NCBI GenBank assembly: GCA_022225965.2
Contig: JAKJXP020000169.1
Coordinates: forward strand, 1-60,228
DNA from: Diatrype stigma
Taxonomy: Eukaryota > Ascomycota > Sordariomycetes > Xylariales > Diatrypaceae
Length of the DNA stretch: 60,228 nt
Direction of reading: 5' to 3'
The position numbers were made by a program, and so were the translations under genes. A model generated the notes under the pieces. The model did no database searches. It saw nothing but the letters and a program-made list of their open reading frames with translations, and was not told the DNA's origin. Shown here piece after piece: positions 21,074 through 32,463 of this stretch; positions within the stretch are counted from its first letter, which is position 1; the number at the start of each line of letters is the position of its first letter.

Positions 21074-22454
21074 TAGCAATATGAGGTAGTTATTATTAGA
21101 TTGCCATAAGAAACGCCGCATACGAAAACTTTTTTGATAACTACGCTAATAACTGATCCGCCAAGTCTACTTATAAAGTTGGTAGTATCGTGTCTTCTCG
21201 CCTCTTCTATAGCGTAATACTTACAGTGAGACATATTCGTCTTGGCCACTCATAAATCTAATCCACTCGGTTCCATCCGATTGAACCCACATCTAATCCG
21301 AGTAACTAACTGCAAATACTATGTAGTCCAACAATTATGTCATTTGTTACGCCGGGGACTTCCGATAGTCAGTCGGGTACCATCGTTTGACGTACTTCGG
21401 CACGCAGGAAGTGTTTATTTACATGCACGTAGTCGTAGTTGCGTCAGGGCCGTATTCAGTGCAAGTATCGATCTAGACTACCGAGGTGCTTGAGTATGGA
21501 CTAGATCCGAATATGATGAGGGCTCATCGGAACTGTTGAATTTGCGTTCATCACTAGGTTCCTTGCATCATGGTGGAGACACCGGCCCGGCTATCGCACT
21601 GCGCTCCATCCGGATTGCCGCAGTCAGTTCGGTTGCTGCCCCGTAACCACCCGTACTCATAGGTACCCACCCCCTATCTATCTGTTGCGCATACTTCGCC
21701 TACTACTAAATAGGGGGAGGGGAGGGATCCAATGCGGGATGCATATTCGCACATATCACATGCCTTACAAGCATCCACGGAAACATCAACGAGCTGAAAC
21801 GATTGAAGTATCGGTACTCATCGAGTCCTCAAGTATCGGGCTGCCTTAGGCTAGGTATGTCTCAAGCTGGTAGTTGCCGGATGATAGTGTGCTGCGTGCC
21901 ACTGCATAGCTGCACAAATCTAACCCCAGGAAAAACAAGCTCGAGATCGTGCAGGAGCTGGCCAAATAGCATGATGCTATAGATAGATGAAGACGACGTT
22001 CAAGAGGGTGGCCATGCTTTCCATTGATCCCAGCTTGAATCGCCGCCAAGGTCTAACCGCGCTTTATATGGTAAATGGATCCAATCTCGTCGCAACAGTT
22101 TGGCCTGGAAGTAGATTGAACGGGCCGCGAACCCCGACCAATGCGGCTGTAAGGTTTCCGGGCAGCTATTATTTGGGGGAACCCTCCTGTCGCCGATACC
22201 GTTCTGGGCGCATCCTGCACCCCAGATAATCCTCTTAAATGAAACCCAATTAGCCGGTACTCTCTTGGCTCGTCTGTGTATGGCGCGCATTACCTGCTGT
22301 TCGTTACCTCGGAGGTGGAAACTACTAGAGGATTTCCTATTCGGGTAGGATATCGTCCACGCCAGTCGACAATAGGACGCCTATTATTAGCCATGTCAGT
22401 CAGCTATCAGGTCCTCTGACATGGATAGGCGTTGTCTTGGTCCTGGCGAGTGAG
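21074..22454. other. Spacer upstream of the first AA9 gene
   Basis: No gene is seen. Short overlapping open frames (for example 21242-21493 and 22000-22290) have no recognisable domain and no splice-consistent extension. Confidence 0.45.
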
Positions 22455-22461
22455 TATATAT
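22455..22461 (+). promoter_or_regulatory. Candidate TATA box of the first AA9 gene
   Basis: TATATAT about 130 bp upstream of the start codon at 22588, a plausible distance for a fungal cellulase-type promoter. Placement is inferred only from sequence. Confidence 0.3.
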
Positions 22462-22587
22462 GCCTTCACCGGTTCTGGGTTCGCGTTCGCTATGGGGCAC
22501 AGATGGGTTGCCGACAGTAAAACAGCAAGGACTCAGCATCATCTGAACGACTGTACACCCCGATATTACGTTCAACAAGAAGAAAGA

Positions 22588-23446
22588 ATGAAGATCTCTG
22601 TTGTGACGGCTCTTGCCTTCAGCGTCGCCGCCGAGGCGCACTGCATCTTCCAGGTGAACTACAAGTCCCCCCTTCTCTTCCGTTTATTGGCGAAACCTTG
22701 GTTGGGCTATGAAAGAAACAAAAAAAGTCAAGGTCATAGCAACTAGTTACTAACACACTACGATACTCCAGAACGTCGCGATCAACGGCGCAGACCAAGG
22801 CTCGCTCGTCGGCCTGCGGGCGCCGAACAACAACCTACCAGTGCAAGACGCGACGAGCAGCTCCCTGACGTGCGGCGCGCCCGGCTCCAAGTCGGACCAG
22901 GTGCTCGAGGTACAGGCCGGGGACGAGATCGGGGCCTGGTACCAGCACGTGATCGGGGGCGCGCAGTTCCCCAACGACCCGGACAACCCGATCGCGTCGT
23001 CGCACAAGGGGCCCGTGACGGCGTACCTGGCGAAGGTAGACGACGCGGCGGGCGCCGACGCGGGCAGCGCCGCCTGGTCCAAGATCTGGGAGGACACCTT
23101 CGACCCGGCCACGGGCGTCTGGGGCGTCGACAACCTGCTGAAGAACGACGGCTGGGTCCGCTTCGACCTGCCGGCCTGCATCCCCGACGGCCAGTACCTC
23201 CTGAGGGTCGAGGTCATGGCCCTCCACTCCGCCTACACCCAGGGCGGCGTGCAGTTCTACTCGTCGTGCGCGCAGCTCAACGTCTCCGGGGGCGGCGAGA
23301 AGGCGGCCGCCGAGACGGTCAAAATTCCCGGCGCCTACTCCAACTCGGACCCGAGCGTCCTCATCAACATCTACGGGACCTCGGGTGGTCCCGATATGGA
23401 CGGGAAGCCGTTCCCGGCCCACGGCCCGGCTGTTTTTACTTGTTAG
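22588..23446 (+). CDS. AA9 lytic polysaccharide monooxygenase
   Basis: Secreted copper enzyme that oxidatively cleaves beta-1,4-glucans such as cellulose. Two exons, 22588-22653 and 22772-23446, with a 118-bp intron (GTGAAC...CAG, CTAAC branch site), give 246 residues. A 17-residue signal peptide ends ..VAAEA, exposing His18 as the mature N terminus, the first ligand of the histidine brace. The second His is in SSHKGP (residue 100), and the axial Tyr is in QGGVQFYSSC (residue 185), preceded by the conserved ALHSAYTQGG second-sphere His. Other AA9 marks are CGAPGS, YLAKV, WSKIWED, GWVRFDLPACIPDGQYLLR. There is no CBM1 or linker. It lies about 6 kb from a second AA9 gene at 28948. Confidence 0.95.
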
Positions 23447-24453
23447 GTGGTGTGGAAGAACAGCAGGTGGAAAGAAATAAAGAAAGAGGAAAGGAGAAAG
23501 GATGAAGGGAAAGGTACTCTTAGCCCGTACATGGCGAGAGCAGTTTCTTGTCAGGGGTGACGGTGGGCCTTTCTTCGTTCTAGGGGTAGAAGAAACCGTA
23601 GTAACGAACGACCCCATTAACGGGTTGCAATCTCGCTACATATATCTACTTTTGTACACAGCAAGCATACAGTGTCAGAACTAGATAGCCTATCGATGTT
23701 GCTTCTCCAACCCTCGTTGTATCGGAGCGTAATGGAATTGAAACAAATCGCCATGGGTTGCAGTAAGATATCTACCGTTGTGGTTGGAACACTTACTTAC
23801 CCCACGGTATGCATGCAGACATGTAAGCAACTCGACTCGCCGATAATGCAAGTCAATTGACATGAGGGGGGCCTTTGAGACGTATGAGGCCGCGAAATGC
23901 CAAGGTATTCCCGTGCTTTCCCCTTATCTCTTGCAACCTTGTAGAGGGTATCAGGTGGAGGAAGGTTTCCACTTAGTCCACTATAAGTGCTTGTCCCCTA
24001 TTCCGGATATCTTGGCAAACATACATGTACGTTGAGATGCGAAATAAGAGATGCTTCTACCTGCAAAGGAATAGAAGCTCGCGAATGTTTCCGAGTGCCT
24101 TAGAGACTGCACGCGACATTACATGACCACAGTGGTTCACTATCAGGGGCAAACGCGACAAGGGACTGGGAGTGCCGTGAGGACAGTTCGGAAAGCTTCG
24201 TAAAGTTCAGCAAGACAGGCTACATAATACATTCATCGCACCCCTTTCCGGTCCAACTGACGTAAGCTCCGTCCATGCACCATCCATCAATCAAATACCC
24301 TGGATTCCATGCAACTAAGGGCTCTATCATCCATCCTGTTGTTCCCTGTCGGTGCATCCATCATCCTCGCTTGCTCGATATACAATGCACACAAGCAGCG
24401 CTCAAAAGAACTCAGCTACCCAAGTAAGTAGACTACTCAGCTTAGCCAACCAA
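23447..24453. other. Convergent spacer between AA9 and ABM genes
   Basis: 3' UTRs of the plus-strand AA9 gene and the minus-strand ABM gene. No gene or repeat of note is seen. Confidence 0.5.
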
Positions 24454-25131
24454 CTACCAGGTCTTGGTGCTAAGGTGAAACATGTCGGCGCCCTTCAAGC
24501 CCGCCAGGCCCCGGATAAGGGGGATGCTCTTGGCGAAGTGCTCCGTGTCGCGGTACTTGTGGTGGGCCTCGAGGCTCTCCCATCCAACAGCCGCGACGAA
24601 CGCGCGCGCCTTCTCGCCCTTGTAGTCGATCTCCTCGAGCGCCCAGCCGGCCGCCACCTCGCCCGTGATGCCCGCCACGTGCTCCGGCAGCAGCCGGTCC
24701 AGGAACGTCTGGACGTCCCTGGCGACGCCCGCGACCTGGTCCGCCGTGAAGGCGTCGCCCGCGGGGAAGTACAGGTGCAGCAGCTCGGTGACGGCGGACT
24801 TCGCCGCGGAGCTGTTGCGCAGCACGGGCGGGTGCGCCGGCGCGAAGGCGACGTGGTACAGGACCGGCGGGGCGGCGAGCACGGGGCCCAGCTTCTCCGC
24901 GAACGGCGCGTAGGCCGGCGAGGCTTCGAAAGCCTGGTGCGACTCGATCGTGTCCCAGTCGACGAGCAGCACGTGCAGCGGATTGTCCTCCTCGAGCGTC
25001 GCTGAGCTGTGCACGGCCTGGCAGCCGGGCTGCTGCTGCAGCGTGCTGGCGGTCGAGGCGAGCACGGTCTGGAACTCGGCTTCTTGCCCCTCGCGCGGGG
25101 TGAAGCGGACGATTTCGGTGACGGGCGCCAT
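24454..25131 (-). CDS. ABM-domain protein (two dimeric alpha/beta-barrel repeats)
   Basis: Intronless, 225 residues. The first half (residues ~3-95) starts VTEIVRFTPREGQEAEFQTV, typical of antibiotic-biosynthesis-monooxygenase/stress-response barrels: a beta strand, a helix with GCQAVHSSATLEEDN, then LLVDWDTIESHQAF. The second half (about 110-220) has a further barrel-like strand, GWALEEIDYKGEKARAFVAAVGWESLEAHHKY. Proteins of this family bind or oxidise small aromatic or polyketide-like molecules, but many have no known role. There is no signal peptide, so it is probably cytosolic. It is transcribed towards the upstream AA9 gene. GC-rich codons and ATG in a good context (GCC ATG GCG) support the start. 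Confidence 0.8.
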   Translation of the reverse strand: MAPVTEIVRFTPREGQEAEFQTVLASTASTLQQQPGCQAVHSSATLEEDNPLHVLLVDWDTIESHQAFEASPAYAPFAEKLGPVLAAPPVLYHVAFAPAHPPVLRNSSAAKSAVTELLHLYFPAGDAFTADQVAGVARDVQTFLDRLLPEHVAGITGEVAAGWALEEIDYKGEKARAFVAAVGWESLEAHHKYRDTEHFAKSIPLIRGLAGLKGADMFHLSTKTW

Positions 25132-26942
25132 GGTGTAGTTGATGATTGGTGGTTGGTGGTTGGTGGTTGGTGGTTGATTGTATGCAAGTATGCGCGGAGG
25201 GATGCAGGAGGTGATTGTGCGAGTTGTAATTAGTTGCTTGTCTGGCGTGTTGTGTTAGTGATGCAGGCTTTTACCAGGTACGCAGGAGGTAGGTTGATAT
25301 TTACAGGTAGGCAGGTGGACTTCTTGCCGCGAGGTAATCTTTAATATCTGATTAATCGAATACCGGATTGATCTGGACGCCGAGGGAGTATTATATAACT
25401 ATCCCGAGTAGGTGGGGTGTCTGCTCGGTAATATTGGTAATATTGGTAATCCTAAGTAGGCTTGTAGGCGTATTAGGCAAGTCTCCGAAAGTGAATTTCG
25501 AGCACGAGAAGTTCAAGAACCCTTCAGAATCAAAAGTTCAATTGCTTGGGAAGTCTGAATCCGAGACTCGGATTCCGAGTTCGTTATGACGACATCCGAG
25601 TGGGAAGGGTCCACAGAATCATGGTGTGATCGAGACAATAGGATGACTCCCAATTATTCCATTAAGTCTCACCGGTCATGAAATATCTCAATGGGAACTT
25701 CAATTGCCAAAGATTGGTTTTCGTAATTGCGATATTGTGAAGGCATGAGAGGGATACGTCACACGGTTGTTAATAACCAGGGGAAAAGTGACCAATATCA
25801 AATCGAGGAACTATGAAACTAAGCATGACCCTGATGGCAGGGCGTACAACTCTGCTATTGCCCTAAACGAGCATTATAACCGATTATATCTAGAATGCTA
25901 TATGCCTTAGTTTAACTTTCAGGGGTAACGTATGCATCCAGTGATCCCCGCCTAGATTAGTATTATCTCGAGCCCGTTGAACTCCCTTCTAAATTCTTGT
26001 GCTCCCCCCTTTCACGGGGGAGAATGGAAACTGGAACCCTCTTGCCGTTCTTGATTATGCTGATTTCTAGTGAACCTCTAAATATATACTCGCATATTCG
26101 AATTTTAACAATTCGCCTACGGATACAGACTACGGCGACATCTAGTCTCGATAATACTCTCAGGTTTGCCAGCAACGTCTACCCCTAACCACCCGAAAGT
26201 TACTACGTATCATCTGAAAGCACTTAATACATCTTCACAGCAAAATCCAACAAGCTATAACATCTTTCCTCCTATATTTCGCAAACGACACGTTTACAGT
26301 CGAAATATAATCTCTGCTAGGCCTCCTCCCCTTACCCCCTTTTTTAGATCATAATATCATTAGAGTCTATTGTTCTGGGTGCATGGATAATGACACAACA
26401 TGGATATCTCGTTTACGCCGCTCATGCCTTTTTCGCACTTGGTTCAGGCCTAATAACAGAAACTCAGTCAAGGTCCAGATTTACCGTTAGCTAATATGGA
26501 TGACTCCAGATCGACATGTGGTATTCCCCGCACCCTCCCCCCATGATTGTACGGGATGTCTTCACTAGTTTTATTCCCCGCGTTTACTAGTTACCGGTCG
26601 CGGGCGTCATACTAGAGGCACCAAACCATCCAATCATATTCATATTTGTACCTTATGTTCGGGTTTTGAGGCCGTGCAGGGCTACATGGCATGTACGAGT
26701 GCCTGCACGGGTTTTTTGCTGCTCCGTTGCTTTCTCCTAGGTAATAAAAAGTAAGATCTTACGGATGTAATTTCGATACACCATACCATACTACCTACCT
26801 ACCTATATATGATCTGTGATCAGAGTACCTCATATTGATTAATAGCTCTAAATCGCATACACACTATACCTACCGTCCTACCGGCCTACAATATCCCTAC
26901 CTACTTACGCAACTATCCCCACCCAAAAAAACCCCCTCAACC
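25132..26942. other. 1.8-kb divergent spacer between ABM and SDR genes
   Basis: Shared upstream region of two divergent genes. Repeats of GGTGGTT sit next to the ABM start (about 25148-25173), and a 9-bp-stem hairpin with a T tract at 26672-26717. The middle part is less GC-rich. No gene is seen. Confidence 0.45.
26672..26717 (+). other. Stem-loop followed by a T tract
   Basis: CCGTGCAGG (26672-26680) pairs with CCTGCACGG (26702-26710); TACAT and ATGTA inside the loop can pair too. T6 follows directly (26712-26717). It resembles a small structured transcript end, but no promoter elements are recognised. Confidence 0.4.
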
Positions 26943-27967
26943 ATGGCGCCGCCGGGAACCCCCCGCCTCGAAGGCAAAGTGGCCATCGTAACGGGCGGCG
27001 CGTCCGGCTTCGGGCGGGGCATCGCGGCGAAGTTCGCCGCGGAGGGGGCGCGGGTGGTGATCGCGGACGTGTCGGAGGCGGCGGGGCAGGCGGTGGCGGC
27101 CGAGCTCGGGGGTCCGTCCGCGTGCCGGTTCGCGCGGGCCGACGTGACGCGGCGCGAGGACTGGGCGGCGCTGCTGCGCGCCGCGCTGGACGCCTTCGGA
27201 AGCCTCGACGTCGTCGTCAACAACGCCGGCGCCAGCTACGCCAACAAGGCCACCGAGGACGTCTCCGACGCCGACTTCGACCTCGTCATGAACGTCAACG
27301 TCCGGTCTGTGTATTTGGCGGCTAGCGTGCTGCTGCCGTACTTCCTGGGAAGTGGTGAGGGGGGCAGGCCCGGCTGCTTTATTCAGGTCGCGTCGACGGC
27401 TGGCGTGCGCCCTAGGCCCCGGCTGACGTGGTATAATGCCTCGAAGGCTGCTGTTATCAATGCTACGAAGGTGAGTGGGCGAGGGTTGGGGGGAGGGGGA
27501 CTGTGCGTGATTGAGTCGCTTGGTCGCTGACTTGATAATTCCCCCGACCTTTGCGACCAGACAATGGCAGTCGAGTACGGTCCGCAGAAGATCCGATTCA
27601 ACTCGGTATCCCCGGTTATAGGAAGTACAGGAATGTGAGTCAAACCCCGGAATCTAACCACACGAGATGCATATCACTACCTTAGCATTCGCTTCAGCTT
27701 CGGGTGACAATCGGCTTTTCTTGAAGCCGTTTTTGATTTGTGATGATTGTTCACATGTTGATAATATCATTTACCCCATCCAGGACGCACCTGTTCATCG
27801 GGAAGCCCGATACTCCGGAAAACCGGAAGGCGTTCGAATCGGTGGTGCCCCTGGGCCGGGGATCCACTCCGGACGACGTGGCGAACGCGTGCTGCTACCT
27901 GGCCAGCGACGAGGCTGCGTTCATCACGGGCGTCAACCTCGAAGTCGATGGCGGGAGGTGCGTTTGA
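26943..27967 (+). CDS. Short-chain dehydrogenase/reductase, classical type
   Basis: NAD(P)-dependent oxidoreductase. Three exons, 26943-27470, 27561-27634 and 27784-27967, yield 261 residues. The Rossmann start is KVAIVTGGASGFGRGIA (TGxxxGxG, residues 17-24), followed by acidic Asp in VVIADVSEA, which favours NAD over NADP. NNAG is present in DVVVNNAGASYANKA. The catalytic set is Ser151 (VASTAG), Tyr164 and Lys168 (WYNASK). Exon 2 gives MAVEYGPQKIRFNSVSPVIG and exon 3 THLFIGKPDTPENRKAFESV, ending FITGVNLEVDGGRCV, the canonical SDR C terminus. The exon 2/3 junction splits an ATG codon. It resembles bacterial-type 3-oxoacyl-ACP reductase or glucose dehydrogenase-like SDRs; the substrate is unknown. 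The first exon is very GC-rich. Confidence 0.9.
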
Positions 27968-28947
27968 TCTGACGCGATGGAATGGCGGGTGGTTGAATCG
28001 GCCCTTTGGTCGTTGAATGAATAATCGCGCGTGTGTATCTGGCGATCTATCGAGGACGATGATAAGGAACTCGTTATGGGTTCATTGGCTACCTATGTCA
28101 TGACGGTAGCTACCATGTTGCAAGAGAGAAGACGTCGTCGCTTGCACCCGGAACACATATAACCCGCCCAAATATAAGCCTTTTACGCACCACTCCTCAG
28201 ATTGATGACAGCATCATGCGTCTTTTCAATATACTGAAAGACCGTGATCATGCCGAGGGAGTGGTACCTATTTAGTAGTGCATGAAACAGCACCGCTCTC
28301 GGTACGCCTCCCTATTCGCCATCCTATTTATATCCGACGAGGGATATACCTAGCTGTAACTTGCAATCAATATCTCCAAAACCATTCTATCGCGCCAAAT
28401 AAGGACGTGGCATGGCTGATTAGATTAAAGATGACAGCATAACTAGAGAAGATTGGTAGCGAGTAGTAGGCGTCTTCGCGATGGGTTTCGACCTGCCCGT
28501 TTCAATCGTCCTTCCGCTGTTTTCCCTTTCGGGGAATTTTGGCGCTCCACCGCCCCATGATGTGTTCGCCATGCCGTGCCTGTTGATCCGCCCCTGCTTA
28601 CTTATTGGTTCTACGCAAGTAACCACTCGCGGTCCTGGTTCATATGATTATGTTGTCAGAAGAACGCAAAGCCGCCTTGGGAATACGACAGGCACCATCA
28701 CTGGTGGAAGAAACAATGTCGGGATGGCGGCTAGGTCTCTCTCTATCTCCCTCTGTCTGCCCCTGCGCAGATCCCCTATTCCGAATGGGGTCCACCCAAA
28801 GAGCTGGTATATCTCGAGCCTCTCTCCCCCTTGAGCTTCTGATAATACCTTCAAGGCGTTGCGATCATCGAAAACTAGGGCATCAATAATTACTTATTGC
28901 CTCCTCATCTCATCTTACCTCATTATTCTACCCTACTAAAGATCGAG
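27968..28947. other. Spacer between SDR and the second AA9 gene
   Basis: 3' UTR of the SDR gene and promoter of the downstream AA9 gene. Open frames on both strands around 28420-28890 overlap and lack domains. Confidence 0.5.
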
Positions 28948-30290
28948 ATGAAGAACCTCGCCGGTCTTGTTGCCGCCGCCCTGGCGGCTACGCCTGCCTC
29001 GGCGCATTACATTTTCCAGCAGCTCGCAGTCGACGACACCGAGTTTGCAGTCTGGGAGCACAGTACGTCTATTGTTTTAATGCCTTTGATTCTTATACTC
29101 AAAGAAAAACAAGGGAGAGAAGGAAAAGAAGAAAAGAGGACTAGACTAACATCGTAACCATCCCTCCAGTCCGTGAGCACACCAACGGCAACTCCCCCGT
29201 GACCGACCTCGCCTCAGAGGATCTGCGGTGCAATGTGGGCGCTGCGGCGACCGAGACGGTTGCAATGGCGGCGGGCGACGCCTTCTCTTTTACCTTGGAC
29301 ACTGTACGTATTACCTACCGTGTTCGTGTTATTGGTGTATTAGTGCTTGAGCAGCCAGCCAGCCGCATCAAAGTGACTTAATGGCTACTGCACAACACCC
29401 CCTTCTTCCCACCGAATATAAATTGGATATTCTAACTGGGAAACGTGTGCAGGCCGTCTACCACCAGGGCCCTATCTCGATGTACCTGTCTAAGGCTCCT
29501 GGCAGCGTGGCAGACTACGATGGAAGTGGCGATTGGTTCAAGTTCCAGGACTTCGGTAGGCTCACTCACCCATGAGCACCAATAGCTAGACTATACGGCT
29601 CCCCCCTAAAATCAAGAAAGGAACGATTAAAGAGCTTACACGACTGATTCCTACGCAGGTCCAACCTTTGACGGAGGCTCGGCCACCTGGCCTATGGAGC
29701 GTAAGTTCATTACTACCCCCCCCCCCCCCCCGATCTATTCTATGAAGTGTGAACAGCTCAGCTAACCGCATGATCTTTTTCTTCTTTCCCCTTTCCCTTC
29801 GAAACAGTCACCTACAGCGCCCAGATCCCCACCTGCATCGAGGACGGCGAGTACCTGCTGCGGGTCCAGTCGCTCGCGATCCACAACCCCTGGCCGTCGG
29901 GCATCCCGCAGTTCTACATCTCGTGCGCCCAGATCAGCGTCACGGGCGGCTCGGGCACCGCCAAGCCCCAGACGGCCCTGATCCCCGGCGCCTTCAAGGA
30001 TACGGACCCCGGCTACACCGTCAACGTAAGTTCTTTTGTGGAATCCAGTCTTAGTCCCAGTCCTGCTCCCAGCACCTACCTCCTGGTACCAGACAGGATA
30101 CAATAAATGAATGAAAAGCTGATTCGATACGATTACTTCCAGATCTACACTGACTTCACTAACTACACCGTTCCTGGGCCTGAGCCTGTAAGTACCCCCT
30201 CGGATTAGTCGATCGGCTTTGACGCTTTCCGAATTATATATTAGATGTGGGATTACTGACTGATCATGATGGAAACAGTTGACCTGTTAA
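28948..30290 (+). CDS. AA9 lytic polysaccharide monooxygenase (second copy, seven exons)
   Basis: Secreted copper-dependent enzyme for oxidative cleavage of plant polysaccharides. Seven exons: 28948-29062, 29170-29303, 29453-29555, 29659-29700, 29808-30025, 30143-30187 and 30279-30290. They join to 222 residues. A 19-residue signal peptide ends ..TPASA, leaving His20 (HYIFQ) as mature residue 1. His87 lies in [16 protein letters not shown], and Tyr168 in [12 protein letters not shown], after [10 protein letters not shown]; together they form the AA9 copper site. DLRCNVGA and [18 protein letters not shown] are family blocks. The last exon encodes only LTC plus stop. It has no carbohydrate-binding module. 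Its intron pattern and sequence differ strongly from the AA9 gene at 22588, so the two are not a recent duplication. Confidence 0.94.
29716..29731 (+). repeat. Homopolymer C16 in AA9 intron 4
   Basis: Sixteen consecutive C within the fourth intron, 15 bp after its donor. Prone to length variation or sequencing error, but noncoding. Confidence 0.9.
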
Positions 30291-31419
30291 ATATGCTCTG
30301 CTCGGGCGGAAACTATGTAGGAATCAATCTACGTATCGATTCCTTGCTGTGGGTGGGTAGGAAGATGGATCAGCCATGGTGAATGGAGAGCTCAGATCGG
30401 CCCGTCTGTGTACGAGGGGAGGGAAGAATTTGCTGGATGAGGATGTGGACCTAGATATCATACAGCACTTTGATGAAACTATCTATTCATGGAAGTTCTA
30501 GTGGGCGATGTTCAATGTCTTCTAGTGCAGAGGCACTACATTGTGAAAAGGAGAGCTTAGATTATAATTACTGTAACCCCGAAGAAACTTCTTCATCAAT
30601 CGTGAAGGCCAATCCCAAGCAAGACCAACTAACAAGGCTGGTTTTGCGACAAGACCTTCCTAACATCCTTCATTACCTGTTTAATGAGTCCAAAGGCCAG
30701 GATTGTTTCTGCATAAGACGGTACCAGCTAGCACAGCCCAGCATGACTCTCGGCTCGCTATCATAAGGCTCGGTTACCATCTGAAGTAGATTCAATAAGT
30801 TGACTGAGTAGACCTTGTGGAGTCTAGATATCTAGGGGTGGTAACGACAAATCAGTGGCGTACATAGAAACCGGAGCTCGTAGCCTTCTAGTTGGCAATC
30901 TGACAGGCAAGTTTTCCGCAGCGAAAGCAGTTTGGGACGGCTTCCGTCCCTGCGCATTCGTTTTAGGACCAAAACCCCCCTCATCTGATTTCACGAGGAC
31001 GTCGTCGATAGCATGATCCTTGATAGTGAGAGAGATTATATGCAGAAGAGATCTATACAGTTGTACATGGGGCTTCATGGGGCCGAAGTCATCTGGAATG
31101 GGTTTCGAATGGGTGGCGTTGTATCTGACAAAATAGAGCTCCCATCTATGAATAAACCTTGTTGATTGATGGCTGGGACAACACAGCCCCACCACCAGTT
31201 CTCCCCTCTCGAACTACCTATTCGATTGACGATGAACAGCAGTGGCGGCCCGCCTCTCTTGGAAGACACATAGAATTCTCGCGCATACAGAGTCCCCTCG
31301 GCCGGTGCTGCTAAGGGGTCCGCCTGGTTCCTTCAAAACGACATGTCATGGTCTGATGTGGCTTTTGTTCTCTTACGTGTGGAGAGTAGTGCAGCTCTAA
31401 TGTACAGGTTGAGGAGCGA
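30291..31419. other. Convergent spacer between AA9 and ACP genes
   Basis: Contains the 3' UTRs of both genes. A minus-strand frame at 30824-31195 (123 codons) has no recognisable domain and I do not call it. Confidence 0.45.
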
Positions 31420-32463
31420 TTAGTTGGCATCCGGTTGGCTCAGAATATACTCGACCGCCTTGTCAACTGTTCCAGGATCAGAGTCAGTAACCGGATCAAG
31501 CTAGGTATGAATAGATGATGCACGGGCAGTTGAAGCTGAAATACGTACCACTGTGGATAGCATCGGCATCCTTGTCGGGGATCTCAATGCTGAACTCCTG
31601 TATACGAAGTTAACAACCATTTCAAGTTCTAGCTGGGCACTTGGCTTGATGTAGCTCCTACAGCGAGCCCATTGCACAGCCAGATACCCGGCAAGAGGGA
31701 CCAGAAATGCTTACCTCTTCTATCGCCATGACAACCTCCACTGTGTCCAAGCTGTCCAGACCGAGGTCATTGGTGAAGTGTGAAGTGGTCGTGACCTAAT
31801 GAAGGGTCAGGATTAGCATGTTCGTATCACGTTGCCTTGACTGCCACCATCAAATCGAGGGTGGCATAATAGGAAGGGCTTCTTGTTCGTACATTCTGAG
31901 GGTCGTTGACCTGTGAAAGTATAGAGTTAGCAGGATATCCAGGCTCGGCATAGTCCAGCGCAACCGCCCAACATTTCCTCCGTTACGCGCGCATCATCAG
32001 TATATTGCAACTGCACGCATGATTTGAAACTCGAGCGACAACAGCGTCCCCCCATTCTTTATTTCCCCATCCTTTCCATCCACGCCCGTCCCCCCTTGTT
32101 CTTCCCGAAGCCACATAGCGTCTAGGAGCTCTCCCGGCGGCCAACCGCCCCGAAGAAATAAAACCACAACTACCCAACAAGCCTCGGAAAGAGGCACCAG
32201 CATCGGCGTAGCATCATTGAACTGACCTTGTCAAAGCCCTGCAGTATGCTGAGGATCCGGCCCTCGACCGTGGGCTTGTCCAGGCCTCCGCCAGCCGAGT
32301 ACATGCGCACGGACTGAGCGGCGGCGGCCCATCGCGGTGCGGGGGCCAGGGCAGCTCTAGCAGCAGCAGCCGGGGCGACGGCTGTCCGGAGGGCAGCGGC
32401 GGCGGGTCTCGCGGCGACGCGGGATGCCTGGGCGGCGGTGCGGATTAATGCGGTGCGGAACAT
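31420..32463 (-). CDS. acpM: Mitochondrial acyl carrier protein (complex I subunit NDUFAB1)
   Basis: Carries acyl groups on phosphopantetheine for mitochondrial type II fatty-acid synthesis (lipoate precursor) and is also a structural subunit of complex I. Five exons on the minus strand: 32463-32227, 31910-31893, 31795-31715, 31597-31549 and 31466-31420, total 143 residues. The N terminus is an Ala/Arg-rich mitochondrial targeting sequence (MFRTALIRTAAQASRVAARP) of about 50 residues. The mature part begins YSAGGGLDKPTVEGRILSIL. The 18-bp second exon encodes VNDPQN. The prosthetic-group site is Ser100 in DLGLDSLDTVEVVMAIEEEF, followed by IEIPDKDADAIHSVDKAVEYI. The next gene, also complex I, is on the same strand about 1.1 kb upstream. 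Confidence 0.95.

Noticed and set aside
30824..31195. 123-codon minus-strand frame between AA9 and ACP
   Set aside because: No recognisable family, start or splice context; the spacer is convergent and must hold two 3' UTRs.
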